A stretch of 64,000 bases of DNA, from contig BTRK01000003.1 in assembly GCA_036245805.1 (NCBI GenBank), positions 22,843,292 to 22,907,291 of the forward strand, read 5' to 3'. Below are positions 12,682 through 25,094 of the stretch, piece after piece. The DNA comes from Pristionchus mayeri (Eukaryota; Nematoda; Chromadorea; Rhabditida; Neodiplogasteridae). Position 1 is the stretch's first letter; the number at the start of each line of letters is the position of its first letter. A model generated the notes under the pieces. It worked only from the letters and a program-made list of their open reading frames with translations, was not told the DNA's origin and made no database searches. The position numbers and the translations under genes are program-made.

Positions 12682-14783
12682 ATGCACCGTCTCCTTCTCG
12701 TTCTCTCCGTCCTCCTCCCATTGGCAGTCGGACAACAGGTGAGTGACAGAGATCAAAGATCACTCTGATGACTGCCCACTATTTCCTATTGTCAGAAATG
12801 AGGAAATATTTCTCTGAGTCGCATGCTCCACTCTTCCTAGTGATCCTGCTTGATCCGAGGGTAATTGTAGGTGAATGTGACGATCTTCACTGAGTCTCAA
12901 TGTCCCTACTGCACCAAACTAATGAGGGAACAACTGTGGCCATTCTACATCACACAGCCAGGAATCATGAATCTACAGGTATTCACTTCCACTCTCAGAG
13001 GACTTTAGTACTAGAGATTAGAGCAAGCATTTCAATCTGTTGGGATAATCGAGTGAAGGGATTTCGAGATGAAATGATAAGGAACTGAGATGAGTGATAG
13101 GCAGTGAGTGATACGAGTAATGTCTCAAGCTGTATCTTCCTCCCCGCAACGAAGGATCGTAATGTGTGTCGCTCTCTTTGGCAGTAATCTCATTGGTGTG
13201 GATAGACCTGTTTGGACTACTGACTTATCTCTCCTATCGGTAGTTGACTGGAAGGAGGAAGGGATTCCTCCATTCCTTATCCTTCGTCTCAATTGCTGAG
13301 ATGGCTTGCAGATAGGCTAGGAAGGAGTGTGAAAACAAGGAATTGATCTTCCAGAGGAGGGATTCCCATTGGTTCTTCCCTGATCATCAGCCTCGCCCCT
13401 GCCTTAGGCATACAGGGAAAAGATAATATGAGTGAATCACCAAAGGGGAAGAAGAAGGAGGCAGAATGGCATTGGGGAGGGAGATGATGGGCGAACTAAC
13501 GGAGGAAATAGAAAACATCCCACTTTGACCTCTGAGAAGGAATGGATAGGGTAGAGAAGAGTGCAATGCTATGGATTGAGTAGAGGGATACTACTAATCA
13601 CAGATCTGTCATACGACGCTTTGGGTTGTGGTCGCATTAAAATGCGCTCACTCAAGGAGGAATGGGGTATAATGATGAATAGTGATCTCTCCCTCTTGAG
13701 ATAATTCCCTTCGGGAAGGGCGACTGCCAGTATGACTACAATCGCAACTTCGCGTGCACGTGCATGCATGGACCCACGGAGTGCGACCTCAATCGACTAC
13801 AGAACTGCGCCATTTCGGTGAGCGAGAAAGAGAAAGTTATTAACAGGGCTGATAATCAACTATATTCTCCATATTCCGTTTGTTGTATACTCAAATAGAG
13901 CAAGAAGATGGTTGTCCGACGGCGTTCCTCTGACCAAGTGCCGATGAATCATCCCTCCGATGGGAATGACAAATCCCGCTCTCTCCTCTGCTAGGGGACT
14001 CAATATGGGAGTATCCGATCCGGTCTCATGCCCCACTCAGTCCTCCCTTCCATTGTGTACTACTGTGGCCTCGCTTGATCCCGACCAATAGCCATTCAAG
14101 TTCCCCCCTGCTTCCCACCTAGCGGGGCCCTTTCTCCTCTCTATGGCACGGTTCAAGTGCTAGAGGGGAGGAGTGACGTAACTCAATCCATGGCTGATCT
14201 TTGATCTCTTCTTCGTTGCAGTATTTCCCCCGTCGTCATCTCGGTCTGGTGACGTGCATCCAGGGATTGGGCACATTGAGAGAGGCCTTCTCTCGCTGTC
14301 TCTCTCGACTCTCCCCCAGAACACAACAGAAACTGATCGAGGTGAGTAGAGGGGAAGGAAATGCCCTTGATTGGCTCTTCCATCGGATCGCCTCTCCCTA
14401 CATAGGGGAACAGTTTATCATTCGCCCTTCCATTCCATCCGCTTCTCCTTCCATTCGTCACCTTGAACCCTCGTTGAGAGGAGAGGAGAGGGAGAATAGA
14501 TGGAGAGTGCACTAAGGGGGGATGGAAGGTAGTGGATTGCAGTGCTCGACGACTCAGACGGGAGAACTCCTCAATTATTACTCCATGGTGAACACCCACA
14601 GGACGGGAGTCAAGGTGAGTTACGAGCAAAGACTTGTTCATCTCATTCCTTCTCTCGATGAGGGAAGTTCCCTAGTACAAGGGCCTTCTTCAGATCTGGC
14701 CCACGGCGTACGTCAACGGAGTCTTCTTCGATCGATCGTACCCCATGGCACAGAAGATCTGCGAGAACACCGACTACTGCTAA
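12682..14783 (+). CDS. GILT-type lysosomal thiol reductase, secreted
   Basis: Six exons (12682-12738, 12871-12978, 13701-13817, 14222-14341, 14543-14614, 14694-14783) join in phase 0 to 187 residues. Residues 1-17 form a signal peptide (MHRLLLVLSVLLPLAVG). The active-site CPYC is at 30-33. The family signature follows at 76-91, CMHGPTECDLNRLQNC, fitting C-x-H-G-x2-E-C-x2-N-x4-C. A conserved IWPTAYVNG segment lies near the end and a pair of C-terminal cysteines closes the protein. GILT proteins reduce disulfides of internalised proteins in acidic compartments and are linked to infection response in C. elegans. The ATG follows CCCCTCAG directly, so the leader is probably trans-spliced. The 722-base second intron could hide nothing larger than a tiny exon in frame. 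Confidence 0.9.
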
Positions 14784-15217
14784 TCCCCCTCCCCCCCCCC
14801 TAGTCACTGCGTAGAATCTCCCTCACATCTCATATTGCTATCTTCTAATTCGTCTTTCTTTCCCTTCTTATACCATTGCCCGATTCTCTTCCGAGTCGTG
14901 CCATCTCCCCTCTATTCTTTCACTCTTCCAGTCTTTCCCATAGGAATCCTTCTCATTCAAAAGATCTAATAATTCTGATTAGTCTCTCATTGAACCGTGC
15001 ATCCGACATACAACTGGGTATGCATCTGATATCATTTTTTGCATTGTATTGTGATATTGTAATGTATTGATTAACTATCTCGCTCGTTACAGTAATCTAT
15101 TGTGTTCTCAACATAAAGTCTGTACTGAACCAGAGGCATCTCTCGATTTACCATCTTTGAATGGAAAGGGATTTGAACGGAGCCTTGATCATATCTGTTG
15201 CTCTTCCTCCCGAGTCT
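14784..15217. other. Convergent intergenic spacer
   Basis: Lies between the 3' ends of the GILT gene (plus) and the ZFAND4-type gene (minus). It starts with a C tract after the GILT stop and is otherwise AT-rich. No gene seen. Confidence 0.5.
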
Positions 15218-16906
15218 TCACCCCAACTTTCCCTTGGCCTTCCCTCCATCGTAGATCTTGGGATTGTCCTGCAACGAAGAGATACCGTACTCTGTCAGTG
15301 ACTACAGTACCTTGCTGATCTTGTCTCTCCCGGTCTGTTTGTAGTCAATGGGGCAGTGGTGTTCCTTCGGTGCGCGGTGCTTCTTACAGAATGCTCGTGC
15401 ACAAACACATAACACCGACTGCTCCGCCAATTTTAGTTTCACACGACACACCTGCAGGGGTACTGTAGAGTGTCACGAGGGTGCGGTAACTGACCTTGCA
15501 CCGAGTCTTCTCTTTCAGCTCTTTCTGCTTCTTCATCTGTTGGTACTCCTCATAGGAAGAGGGAGGAACAGAGAGGTCGCATCTGCGGAGATCAGTCCGA
15601 TTACGGTATTCCTTCTACCGTATACCTCGTTACATCCAATTCAGCTCTCGTCTCAGGAGCATCGAAGAACATCTTGAGTTCTTTCTCAGTCACTTCAAGT
15701 ACAGATTCCCTCGAGGAAGATGCGATAGAAGTGGTGGAGACCGAAGAGACGGAGGAGGCAGAAACAGAGGAAGCCCACTCTGGAGGAGTCGCTGGCACTG
15801 AGTTCTCTGCTGATCTGAAGACCTTCATTCAAGGGTTCTCTCTACTCAGCCATCTACCCAATCACTGATCCATGATCGGGAGTAGCAGCACCCGATCCTG
15901 ATTCCACGTTGATCACACCAGAATCGATGAGAGACTGACGACGAGTCCGACGGGTCTTGAGCAGACTCTCAAGAGGGTACGGTAGATCAATCAATTTATG
16001 AATACTACAGTACCTTCATTCGATTCCTCGTCATTGCATTCTCCATGTCCTTCTGGGGAGTCCATTGCTGGGCAGATGAATCCGTTGGTTTCTCCTTACG
16101 ACGAGCACGTGGACTGGAGAGGCGTGGGTACGGTAAGAGTACGGTAGAATACGGTACTCACGCTCTACGACTGGTCATTCCTCTGATAACGTTGCGAAGA
16201 GCGTCGTTGTTCGAAGGAAATGAGTTGGGCACGAAGAGAATTACGTCTGACGACTGCAGTCACACAGTAGACATCGACCATCGATCGATACTCGATGGAT
16301 ACAGTATCCCTCACCGCCTTTGTGCTCGTTCCAGTACTCAATTTGATGTTCATGAGGATATGGCAGCTGGCAGTGACACCGTAGGTGGGAAGAGTAGCAG
16401 TGTCGTCACTGTAATACAGTAGATAAACCATTAATTCGGATGACTACCGTACTCTAGTTGTTTCCCTTCTAGAGACAGCAGCTGTCGTTCGGGGGCCACA
16501 TCCAATCGATCGGCGATGATGTGCTTGAGGTTGCCGATAGTGCATTCAGGAGCGATCGCGAGTGTGAACTGTAAGGATACTATAGGAAAGGAGTATGGTA
16601 GTGAAATATCGATCATAGATCGAGTACTCACCTCGTTGTTAGGTCCAGCCATCATAGTACGAATATGGACCATAATGGGAGGCGGGAGATTGGGTGGAAG
16701 GAGTGGGCGTTCTAAGAGATCAAAGATCAGTTGGGAGAGGGTAGATGGGGATACCAGGTGCAGCATCAGGAGATCCACCAGGTGGAGGAGGATTCTCTGA
16801 ACCCTTAGTAGGGGATCCAGCCACTGGAGAGCCCGCTGGAGCTCCAGTCGGAGAGTCTAAAGATGGAGGATTCGAGAGAAGGAAGAGGAGAGAACTCACT
16901 AGGCAT
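15218..16906 (-). CDS. Ubiquitin-like domain plus AN1 zinc-finger protein (ZFAND4 type)
   Basis: Twelve minus-strand exons (16900-16906, 16755-16856, 16632-16711, 16453-16568, 16315-16408, 16162-16253, 16014-16113, 15858-15967, 15626-15814, 15495-15582, 15311-15451, 15218-15268) sum to 1170 bases, 389 residues, with every phase matching. A Pro/Gly-rich N-terminus leads into a ubiquitin-like fold at about 50-128 (IAPECTIGNLKHIIADRL, then RQLLSLEGKQL). An Arg/Ser-rich linker and a coiled stretch (YEEYQQMKKQKELKEKTRCK) follow. The C-terminus is a perfect AN1 finger: C325, C328, C341, C343, C348, H351, H357, C359, then the family's DYKQTGRDKISKDNPK ending. Human ZFAND4 has the same order but a longer linker. 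AN1 proteins act in ubiquitin/proteasome stress pathways. Introns carry the GATC and TACGGTA motifs described in the findings. Confidence 0.9.
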
Positions 16907-17222
16907 CGGAGAAAACCACTCAGAACGAAAGAAAAGGAGTGGAATGAATGGATAATGAGAAGAGAAATACTTTGCTCGCTCTAGAAATCTAAGTACAAAT
17001 GCAAAAATATAATCAGCAAATATAATCAGTTTTCAATACTAGCCATCGAGAATTTAACGTTACCGTATGTCGGACCCGAGAGTACTTTGTTTCTGTTAGA
17101 ATTTACTTCATTGTTCTTTGTGTTCTGCGCTAAATAAGTTGTGCTCATTTAGAACATGACTGTACGTTGTTGATCGCTCTTCGATTCCTGATTTCTCCTG
17201 AGAGGAGACTTCCCTTTACTCG

Positions 17223-20200
17223 ATGCGCGCCCGTAGTGGATCGGGAGTGCGACTGGACAGGATCCTCTTCCTGGCAGAGCAGACAATCATCAAACATCAA
17301 GATCCCGTGACTGCTCTCTTCGCCAATCAAAGTGATACTTCACCAGGTCAGACGCTGTCACTTATATCACAACGTTATACAGTTCGTGACACGAAGTTCC
17401 AATTGGTGTAAGAATTCTCTACATCCTCAATTAATGCAATAAAATGGATAGGATCAGATGAAATGAGAGGCTATCGGAGGCAACTTTTCGAATCTCCCAC
17501 TACTCGTTCTCTTGCAGACCATGCCTGGGTGCGCGACAATGTGTACGCAGCTCACGCTCTGTGGGCACTCTATCGGGCATTCCAGAAGAGTGCCGACTTC
17601 GATGAGGACATGGTCAAGGCCGACGAATTGGGAATGACATGGTCAGTCAATCTTTTTTTTTAAATAGAAGATGCCAAAGTTGGCGTTACCAAAAATATGC
17701 GTTTTGTGATTTATTCATGCACAGACATGCACAGATATAAGGGTCTGATTGAATAACTTTGAGTGTGAAACTGATGCAGTCCCTTCTGGAATGCATGATG
17801 AGACAGGCGGAAAAGGTGGAGGAGTTCAAGAAGCATCAAAGGGCACTCGACTCACTCCACGCCAAATACTCCGCCAGGTTACAGTTAATCTTTGCATCGT
17901 AATAAGAACCTTTTAAAATAGTACAGAGGTCGCGTTCACGATCCAAACATGTCAAGCAGCGTATTGTTCAATGGATCTCATCAGAAATGCAACTGATTTG
18001 CGAATACAACGAATCTCTTATGTGTCAACATTTATTTGCCGGAAAACAAGAACAACGGAGACCGAATAACAAGGTCTACTTATGAGCGGCCTTTCTCATC
18101 TGAGTGAGGACGTTCTGCATCTCGTCACGCTTTCTCTTGGCACGGATGTGCGATCCGAGGCGCTTCTTGATGAACTTCCTTTTTGTGATATTGAGCTATA
18201 GTGCGCCGCTTGTAGAAGCAAATAAAAAGTGGAAGTATCTGATGGATCGTAGATACTCGTTACTAACTGGATTGTTATCTGCAGGAAGAAGTTGTCGGTG
18301 GTGGGTGACTCTGAGTGGGGACATCTCCAATTGGATGCGACCTCTCTCTTCCTTCTCACTCTCGCCCAGATGACTGCTTCAGGTACATTTCCACTCCCAA
18401 TCACTGTGCAGTTTTGTTGTGTCTGGAGGAGAGAATGCATTAACATTTTGAGGTCTGCAAGTGGTTCGCAATTTCGACGAGGTTGCTTTCATTCAGAATC
18501 TCGTGTGGTACATCGAGACTGGCTACAGAACACCCGTCAGTTTGATATGCAACTACTTTGGATGAGAATTGGCTATTGTATCTCACTTTTCGCTTTGCTT
18601 TTGGTGTATTAATGCACAATTGTTTCATAAATCTATAAATGGGAATTGGAAGAATTGTGGTGATGAAGGGTGTTGAGGACTTCGGAGTGTGGGAACGAGG
18701 CGACAAGACGAATCAGGGAATTCGAGAGTTGAATGCGAGTTCGATCGGGATGGTCAAGGCAGCACTCCAAGCATTGAACAGTGTGGGAGATCTCTTCGGA
18801 GACGGATCCAAGGTACTGACCTACCCCTTGATTGATCCATACGGAATGTAATTACACAGATTACGAATTTACTAGTGCTTGGGTTGATTTAATGCGTCTT
18901 AAGATGTTTGATATTCTCATTGAGGGGTCGGTGATTCACGTGATGCCCGATGAGATCGAGCAGTGCACTGCTGTACTCGAGAGCATGCTGCCGAGGGAAT
19001 CATTCTCCAAGGTAGGCTAGGGATCGCACTGTCGAGCATATGCATTTGTATCTTTATATTTCAATAAATTCAAAATTGTAAACGGTGTGATAATGATAAG
19101 CCATCTAATCAGTTATAAACTAAATATAGTTGAAATGAGAGGTGAACTCTGACTAAATCTTTTCCTCAGGAGACGGATGCTGCCCTTCTCACCATCATTT
19201 CCTACCCTGGATTCGCAGTGGAAGACTCGGAATTGATCGAGGCAACGAGAGAGACCATCATTAACTCCCTCTACGGGAAGTACGGATGCAAACGATTCCT
19301 CAGGGACGGATATAAGACTGTGCTAGAGGTACGGTACCCATTGGGTTACGGTAGATGGGCATACTCTCTCAGGATCCCTCCCGTCTCTATTACAACAAGT
19401 CGGAGCTGCAACAGTTTGAGGATATCGAGTGCGAAGTAAGTTTTTATGATCTTAGTTTTATATTAAAGTATTAATTGTGGTTTGATCTTTGATCTCTGAT
19501 TCCTTCCTCCATTCTTTGAGTGGCCAGTCTTCGTCTGTTTCCTCCTTCTCGATGCGATGTACAGGAAGGACGAGAGTGACGTGGAAAGATACTGGAGACA
19601 GTTGGATGAGGTGAGAGAGTATAGCTAGTGATATGAGAGATGAGAGGATCACCATGGGAGCTGATTGCAGGTGCTAGTAGTCTGCCCTCAGGGATTCCGA
19701 TACGTTCCCGAACTGTACAAGGTAAGTACAATTCAACTTCCTTCCTTCTTATGATCACTTCTCCGAGTGCACTCTTCTTCTCTCTACATTCTCTCTTCTC
19801 AGGTAGAGCGTGAGCACGTATCGGGAGAGAAGGCTCAACGAGGATCTCAACCGAGGTCACACGATGGACCTACGTGAGCCCCCCCCCCCCCCCTCCATCC
19901 ATCCCTTCTCTCTCGTTCAGTCCGTATCTATGGGCACAGTCGCTGTATGTCATCTGTTGTCTGCTGTACGAGGGATTCCTCCTCCCTGCTGAATTGGATC
20001 CCCTGAGTAGGAGAATGGCTGCCACCGAGAGGAAGGCGCCCTGCGAAGTACAAGGTCAGAGGGGGGGGGGGGGGTTGTAGGGGGGGGGGGGGAGGGATGG
20101 GTTGGCATTGCAGTGTCCATCCTGGCAGATTCGATGGAGGTGCAGGAGGAGTTGAGAGTGAATGGTATCTACGTGCAGAGGGTGGATGAACTGGACGAGG

Positions 20201-23200
20201 TCTTCTGTGTGAGACCCGCCTCTGCACTCGCTGCCACTCTCGCCAAGTGAGGGGATCCCCCCTACTCCGAGCCTCCCTTTCGATTGCAGATTGGGAGAGT
20301 GCACTAAGCTGTCGATGAGTGGTCGCCCTCTGGAGAGAGACGTGGGCATTCTCTCCACTAGCAGACTATACCAAGTCGGCAAGAAATTCGTCATTTTCAC
20401 CCCTCAGGTCAGTGCCATCGAAGAAGGAAATGGATAAACAGTCATTGTACTCCCAGTTCATGGATCGATCTCGTTCCCATCTCATGTACGACATTCGAAT
20501 TCTGATGGACGAGTGGAGCAGCGAATTGACGTACGTGCAGTATTCGCATTCATCCAGACATCATCTTACTTCAACGATAGCCTTTATATGTGTTCTATGA
20601 AGTATAGCTGTGTCTTCATCATCTGTAAAGGGTTGACTGACTAGTGAGTGTCTTCCCCTCAGATATCTCTACGAAGCATGGCGTCCCCGAGTGCAGATCG
20701 CAGCTGGAAGAGCACTCATCGTACTAGTCGTCAACAAGGGAATGCTCAGTTCGGTCAGTCGAGGGGGGGGGAGAGGGGGGAAGGAAAGAGGGAGAAGGGG
20801 AGTCATTGCAGGAGGGACTATCGAGCATCGCCAATCTGTCGATGACTCGATTCATGAAGTCAACTGTGACTGGAACGATCAAGAAGATCAACAATGGATA
20901 CATTGGAGGAGCGAGGTGAGGAGAAGGAGAGAAGGAGAGACGACCAGTGGACTATTGCAGAGTGGTGATGAAGAATGTCTCTGACTTCTTTCGGACTACA
21001 GCAGTCAACAAATTGGAGTTCCACCATGATGATTGGGATGAGAGCAGAGGGGAGAGAATTCAACTACTGGCTAGAGAGGATAAGAACACCGAGAAGGTTG
21101 GCAGTCTGATGTGCCATGCAACTCATCTTTGGTCTCTCAGATGTCGATGGATACTCCGAAGGGACAGAGGGGCAAGGGAGGAGTGAAGAGAGGAGACAGT
21201 GTCAAGGATAGAAGTGCCTACTCCTTCGTGCACAAGGTCACTCCATTCATAGATCTTTGATCTTTGATATTGTCACCGGTTGATCACAATTTCTGATTCA
21301 CAAATATTATAATGATTGATTTCAGGCGTCGATGCGTCATCGATCGATCGTCCTCGATAGTAACGATGCAGGTGAGATATTGATAATTGAGTGGAGGATA
21401 TTGATTGATCTACCCGATCGATAATTCCAGGGAATGACAAGAGGTTGACTGATGAAGGTGCGTTGAGTAGCAAAGCGATATAAAGAAGGGCACTCCACTC
21501 TAGGGCTGGTAGCAGTCTCCCCACTCGGCACTCCCATGTCCCCTCTATAGACTGTTAATGTCCAGTCGCTTATTCAATCCCTACCTGCTTTTACTTACTC
21601 TGTCACGGTGTGGTGATGGGAGAGCCAAAGGATATTTCAGATCTGGTGCAGCTTCGATTGGCGTTTTCCCGTGGAGGGAAAGCTTCTCTCGACACTCCCC
21701 AATCCCCCTCAGCCGATAGAGCACCCAGGTTGGGAAGGAAGAAGTCCAATTGTTGATAGTAGAAGGAATAAGCAGGGGAATGGAGAGTGCTTTCTTTCAG
21801 TCGTGGGGTGGGATTCTCATCTGGGTCTCTGACTCGTTCGTCGCCCATCTCCATCCCCGCCCCTTCCCTCACATCGGCTGCCACTCTCCCTGTACTACAC
21901 GAGTCACCCATCCAGAGAGGAGGAGTACTACATACTACCATGAGGAACACTGGTTCAACCAGTAGTCTAGAAGGAATGAGGTCGGTAAGAGAGATGATTA
22001 ATTGGAGAATATCATGCATTATAGGGAATGAATACAGAATTGTGTGTGAATCTGAGAATGAGTGTCCTTTCATTGCAGTTCGAGTGTTCGTCTGGAGCAT
22101 TCCCAACTGGAGGAGATGGGAGTAGGAGAAGTAGTGGAGATGCTGAGAGAGACGAGTGATCTGGAGGAACAAACCACTCTCGTGCACTACCTGTGGATGA
22201 AATTGTGAGTGAGATGAAGACCTGGGAAGGGATCTCTCCATTTGAGTGGTGCTGATTACGACACCCGATTGGAGGAGGGAAGAGCAGTCACTGTGAGGGA
22301 ATTGATGGAGGAAGTGTACGAGAAGGTGAACGAGGACTGACTACAACCACCCCCCCCCCCTCTTTCCCTTCCATTCGAGAATGGGCAAGGGAGTAGATGG
22401 ATGGTCGATGATGGATCTTTGTCTAGGCGTGTGATACTCGTGAGTGGTCTCTCGTTCGTCTCACTTCTGGTCTGCTGAGAAAGAGATTGGACGAGCTGCC
22501 GAAAGCAGTCACTCATCTACTCGTCAGACAGAAACAACTCACCGTAACATTTTCATTTATTTGACGTACAAAATACTATACAGTTTTCTTTAAATATGAT
22601 ATGGTGAGTATTTCGTGCCCCCCCCCCCCCCCCCCTATCTTACCAATGGCCTCTTCCCTCAGGTGGGAATGCCATCGAAGAAGGAGGAGGCCATTACTTC
22701 CCCCAAGACGAACGAGGAACTGAAGGACATCATGTACAGGGCGTATGCTGATGATCCCAATGCATTCACTCTCTCCCAGGTGAGGAGAAGGGAAGGGAAG
22801 GGGGATGCCATGGATGAAAGAATATATGACTTGCCACTATTCAGAGCCAACTTTATACATTAGATCGATCCATAAACATTATACAATATTTAGTCACATA
22901 TCATTCGTCCCCTATCTTTTGATTGTCGTCGATAGAATTGGTTGCATCTTCCACCTCGATATCGAAAGTCTCGAAAGGCTGCGGGGTCTCCAGATCGATC
23001 TCCCCTGTCTGATAGGGGGAAGCCTCCGTTAGAGCGATCTCCTCTCCTGTGAGGATACGGTAGGAGTTGAAGGAATACTGTAGGAATACTAACCATGCTG
23101 TTCATTATTGATTTCCCCGCCATTGTTGGATAGTTCCTCTTCCTGTGCAAGTGCGAAGGTTAAGAGGAGAAGAGAGAAGAGAAGAGGACGAAGGAAGTAC

Positions 23201-24748
23201 ATGAGGGGAAGAGGACTGGAGAGGATGAAGGGAGAATGGACCAATCTGAGAGAAGAGAAGGGAGGAGGAGATGGGGATGATTGGGTGTAATTAGTCTCCT
23301 TGAAACGATGTGAGCAGATGAGTGAGAGGAGAGGAAGAATGGCCATCTGATAGTGTGACTCAATTTGAAGACTTCGAAGTGAGATGGAATACGATGATCT
23401 TTGATCTCTTGAGGAAATCATCGTCTACCTCGGATCTCTCGTGCGAACCGAGCCGAAGTTGTTCACTGAAGTGTTCAGACTGCGAGTTGGACTGATCATC
23501 CAGGTAGGTCACTCCCCCCCCCACCTCCCTCGAGGGAATCGATCGATACTCTACAGGTACTCGCATCTGAACTGGCCAGACTACGCAATCTATCCGCTGC
23601 TGATGCACTGCAAGTGAGAGAGAGAGGGAGTGATCTTTGATCTCGAAAGTGATGGATTCAGAATCTACTGACGATCTCTCCATTCGAGATGAAGTCGATG
23701 CTTTTCCTTCTACTTTCTGGTCGACTACTCGAAGATGCGAGTGAGGGAGGAGAAGGGAAGGGAGCAAGGACTGGCATCGGAAGCTTCCGGAAACAAATCG
23801 AAGAGAGAAAGGTAAAGGAGTACGGTGAGGATACGGTAGATGACTCCCATCGATTGCAGTCGATGAGGAAGTCAATGAGAGCAGAGAAGAGTGTGGACAG
23901 CAAGGAGAGCAGTGAGTCGTCCAAATCGATGTGAGTGGAGTACTGTAATTATACACCTGAAAGAGTACAATATCCGAGATATATCGATTAAGAGAATCGG
24001 AAGAAGAATCGGAGGAGAGTGGAGAGAGTGAAGAGGAAGTGTTCGGAATCTGGTTGAGACATCGAAGAATCGACGGAGCACTCAATAGAGTACCCCCTAA
24101 CTTCTATGCTGTGAGTGGAGGGAAGGAAGAGAGGGGGAGGGGAAGGAATGATTGCAGACCCTCTGGGATACTCTCCATCGACTACCTCAAGGAGTGCGAG
24201 TGAATGGGATCACTCTCCATTGGGGTCTCACCCAGGAAATGACTCGCAGAGAGATCAAATTCGCCCTCGAAGTTGAAGAAGTACTTAATCAGATACCAGA
24301 ACCGGAGTATCGAGAACTGGTCAGTACTGTAGATGGTGTAGATGGTGTACTGTAGGAAGAAATAGTACTGTTGAGGTGATCGAGACAATTTATCTGGTGA
24401 GCAGATTAGAGAAGTTGACTACTGAATACTCATCAATTCCCTCTGATCGACCCATCGACATCGACAATATCATCCAGAGGGCGAATGCCATATTCGTAGA
24501 TCAGAATGTGAGTTGATCTTTGATCTCTTTCCCTCCAATACAGTCTCTGCAGCGTCAGATGGCGACGGAAGTGTTGGATTGCTGTGGAACGGGAGTGAAC
24601 TGCGACGGAGCGAGAGGTGAGAGATAGTGTAACTGTTGATGGATGACTGCGTGTAGGAGTGTGCAAGCATCTCTACGATTCCGCCCCAGCAGGGGAATAC
24701 GGCACGAGCCACTACATTATCAAGTCTCTCTGCTCATTCTTCATGTAG
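17223..24748 (+). CDS. PHKA: Phosphorylase b kinase regulatory subunit alpha
   Basis: Large scaffold/regulatory subunit of glycogen phosphorylase kinase, cytosolic. About 30 short exons span 7.5 kb. The first exon (17223-17346, [12 protein letters not shown]) is the typical alpha start. Then come [18 protein letters not shown] (17518 on), [18 protein letters not shown] (18285-18382), [20 protein letters not shown] (18678-18812), KLSMSGRP (20290-20407), [10 protein letters not shown] (about 20930), a Ser-rich linker, [15 protein letters not shown] (about 22150), [10 protein letters not shown] (23480) and [16 protein letters not shown] (24080). The C-terminal [16 protein letters not shown] distinguishes alpha from beta. 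The last residues are CSFFM, so the farnesylated CaaX box of vertebrate alpha subunits is absent. Exon borders between about 21060 and 22120 are uncertain. Introns hold an antisense eL36 fossil and an antisense nested gene. Confidence 0.92.
18028..18195 (-). pseudogene. Antisense fragment of ribosomal protein eL36 (last exon only)
   Basis: Inside a PHKA intron (17878-18284), minus strand. Codons from 18195 to the TAG at 18076-18078 read [20 protein letters not shown] followed by [13 protein letters not shown]. That is the C-terminal third of eL36 (family pattern [18 protein letters not shown]). The frame is open and an AATAAA lies just downstream at about 18028-18033. A CTATAG sits immediately upstream, as an acceptor would. 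The N-terminal two thirds (GFAPYE region) are absent from the neighbouring introns as far as I can read. Either a duplicated last exon or the end of a nested gene with undetected exons; I favour a fossil. Confidence 0.65.
22901..23202 (-). CDS. Small secreted acidic protein, nested antisense in PHKA
   Basis: Two minus-strand exons, 23094-23202 and 22901-23046, join in phase through a 47-base intron to 84 residues. Residues 1-19 are a clear signal peptide ([19 protein letters not shown]). The mature part is strongly acidic ([39 protein letters not shown]) without cysteines, so it is not a disulfide-stabilised toxin or antimicrobial type. The ATG lies about 20 bases after CTCTCCAG, compatible with trans-splicing. 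It fits entirely in the PHKA intron between the exon ending at 22779 and the one starting about 23413. I recognise no family. The consistent phase, signal peptide and stop argue for a real gene; expression is untested. Confidence 0.65.
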
Positions 24749-25094
24749 TTACATCCACTAGATCGCCTTTTCTTATCTTGCTCATTTTGAGTTGTACAGG
24801 TTCAATAGATTGTATTAATTTTTTTTACGTTAATTAGCCATTTAAATCGTCATAGGAATCTCGTGCTAAATGCTCTAGTCGAATTCGAGTATAAACTTTC
24901 GTAATAAATTGTGCATCTCATGAGATTATCTACCAATAGCACTTCTCTAGTTATATCAATGATCCATGCGAATCACTTGCATGAAGAAATAAATAAGATA
25001 AAGAAGTTTCATAGTCATCATTTTCAAGCAGACTTTTAATGAATTAGGGAAGTGAAAATGTCCTTGTACGATCTCTAAGCAACAACGCACGTCT
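24749..25094. other. Spacer between PHKA and tRNA-Asn
   Basis: AT-rich, with an AATAAA at 24903-24908 that could serve PHKA. No gene seen. Confidence 0.5.

Noticed and set aside
21603..22241. A 212-codon open frame on the minus strand
   Set aside because: It is the complement of PHKA exons and its Ser-rich linker; the plus-strand reading matches the kinase family.
23360..24085. A 241-codon open frame on the minus strand
   Set aside because: Antisense shadow of PHKA exons from EIIVYLGSL to the acidic linker; no start context or splice continuation.
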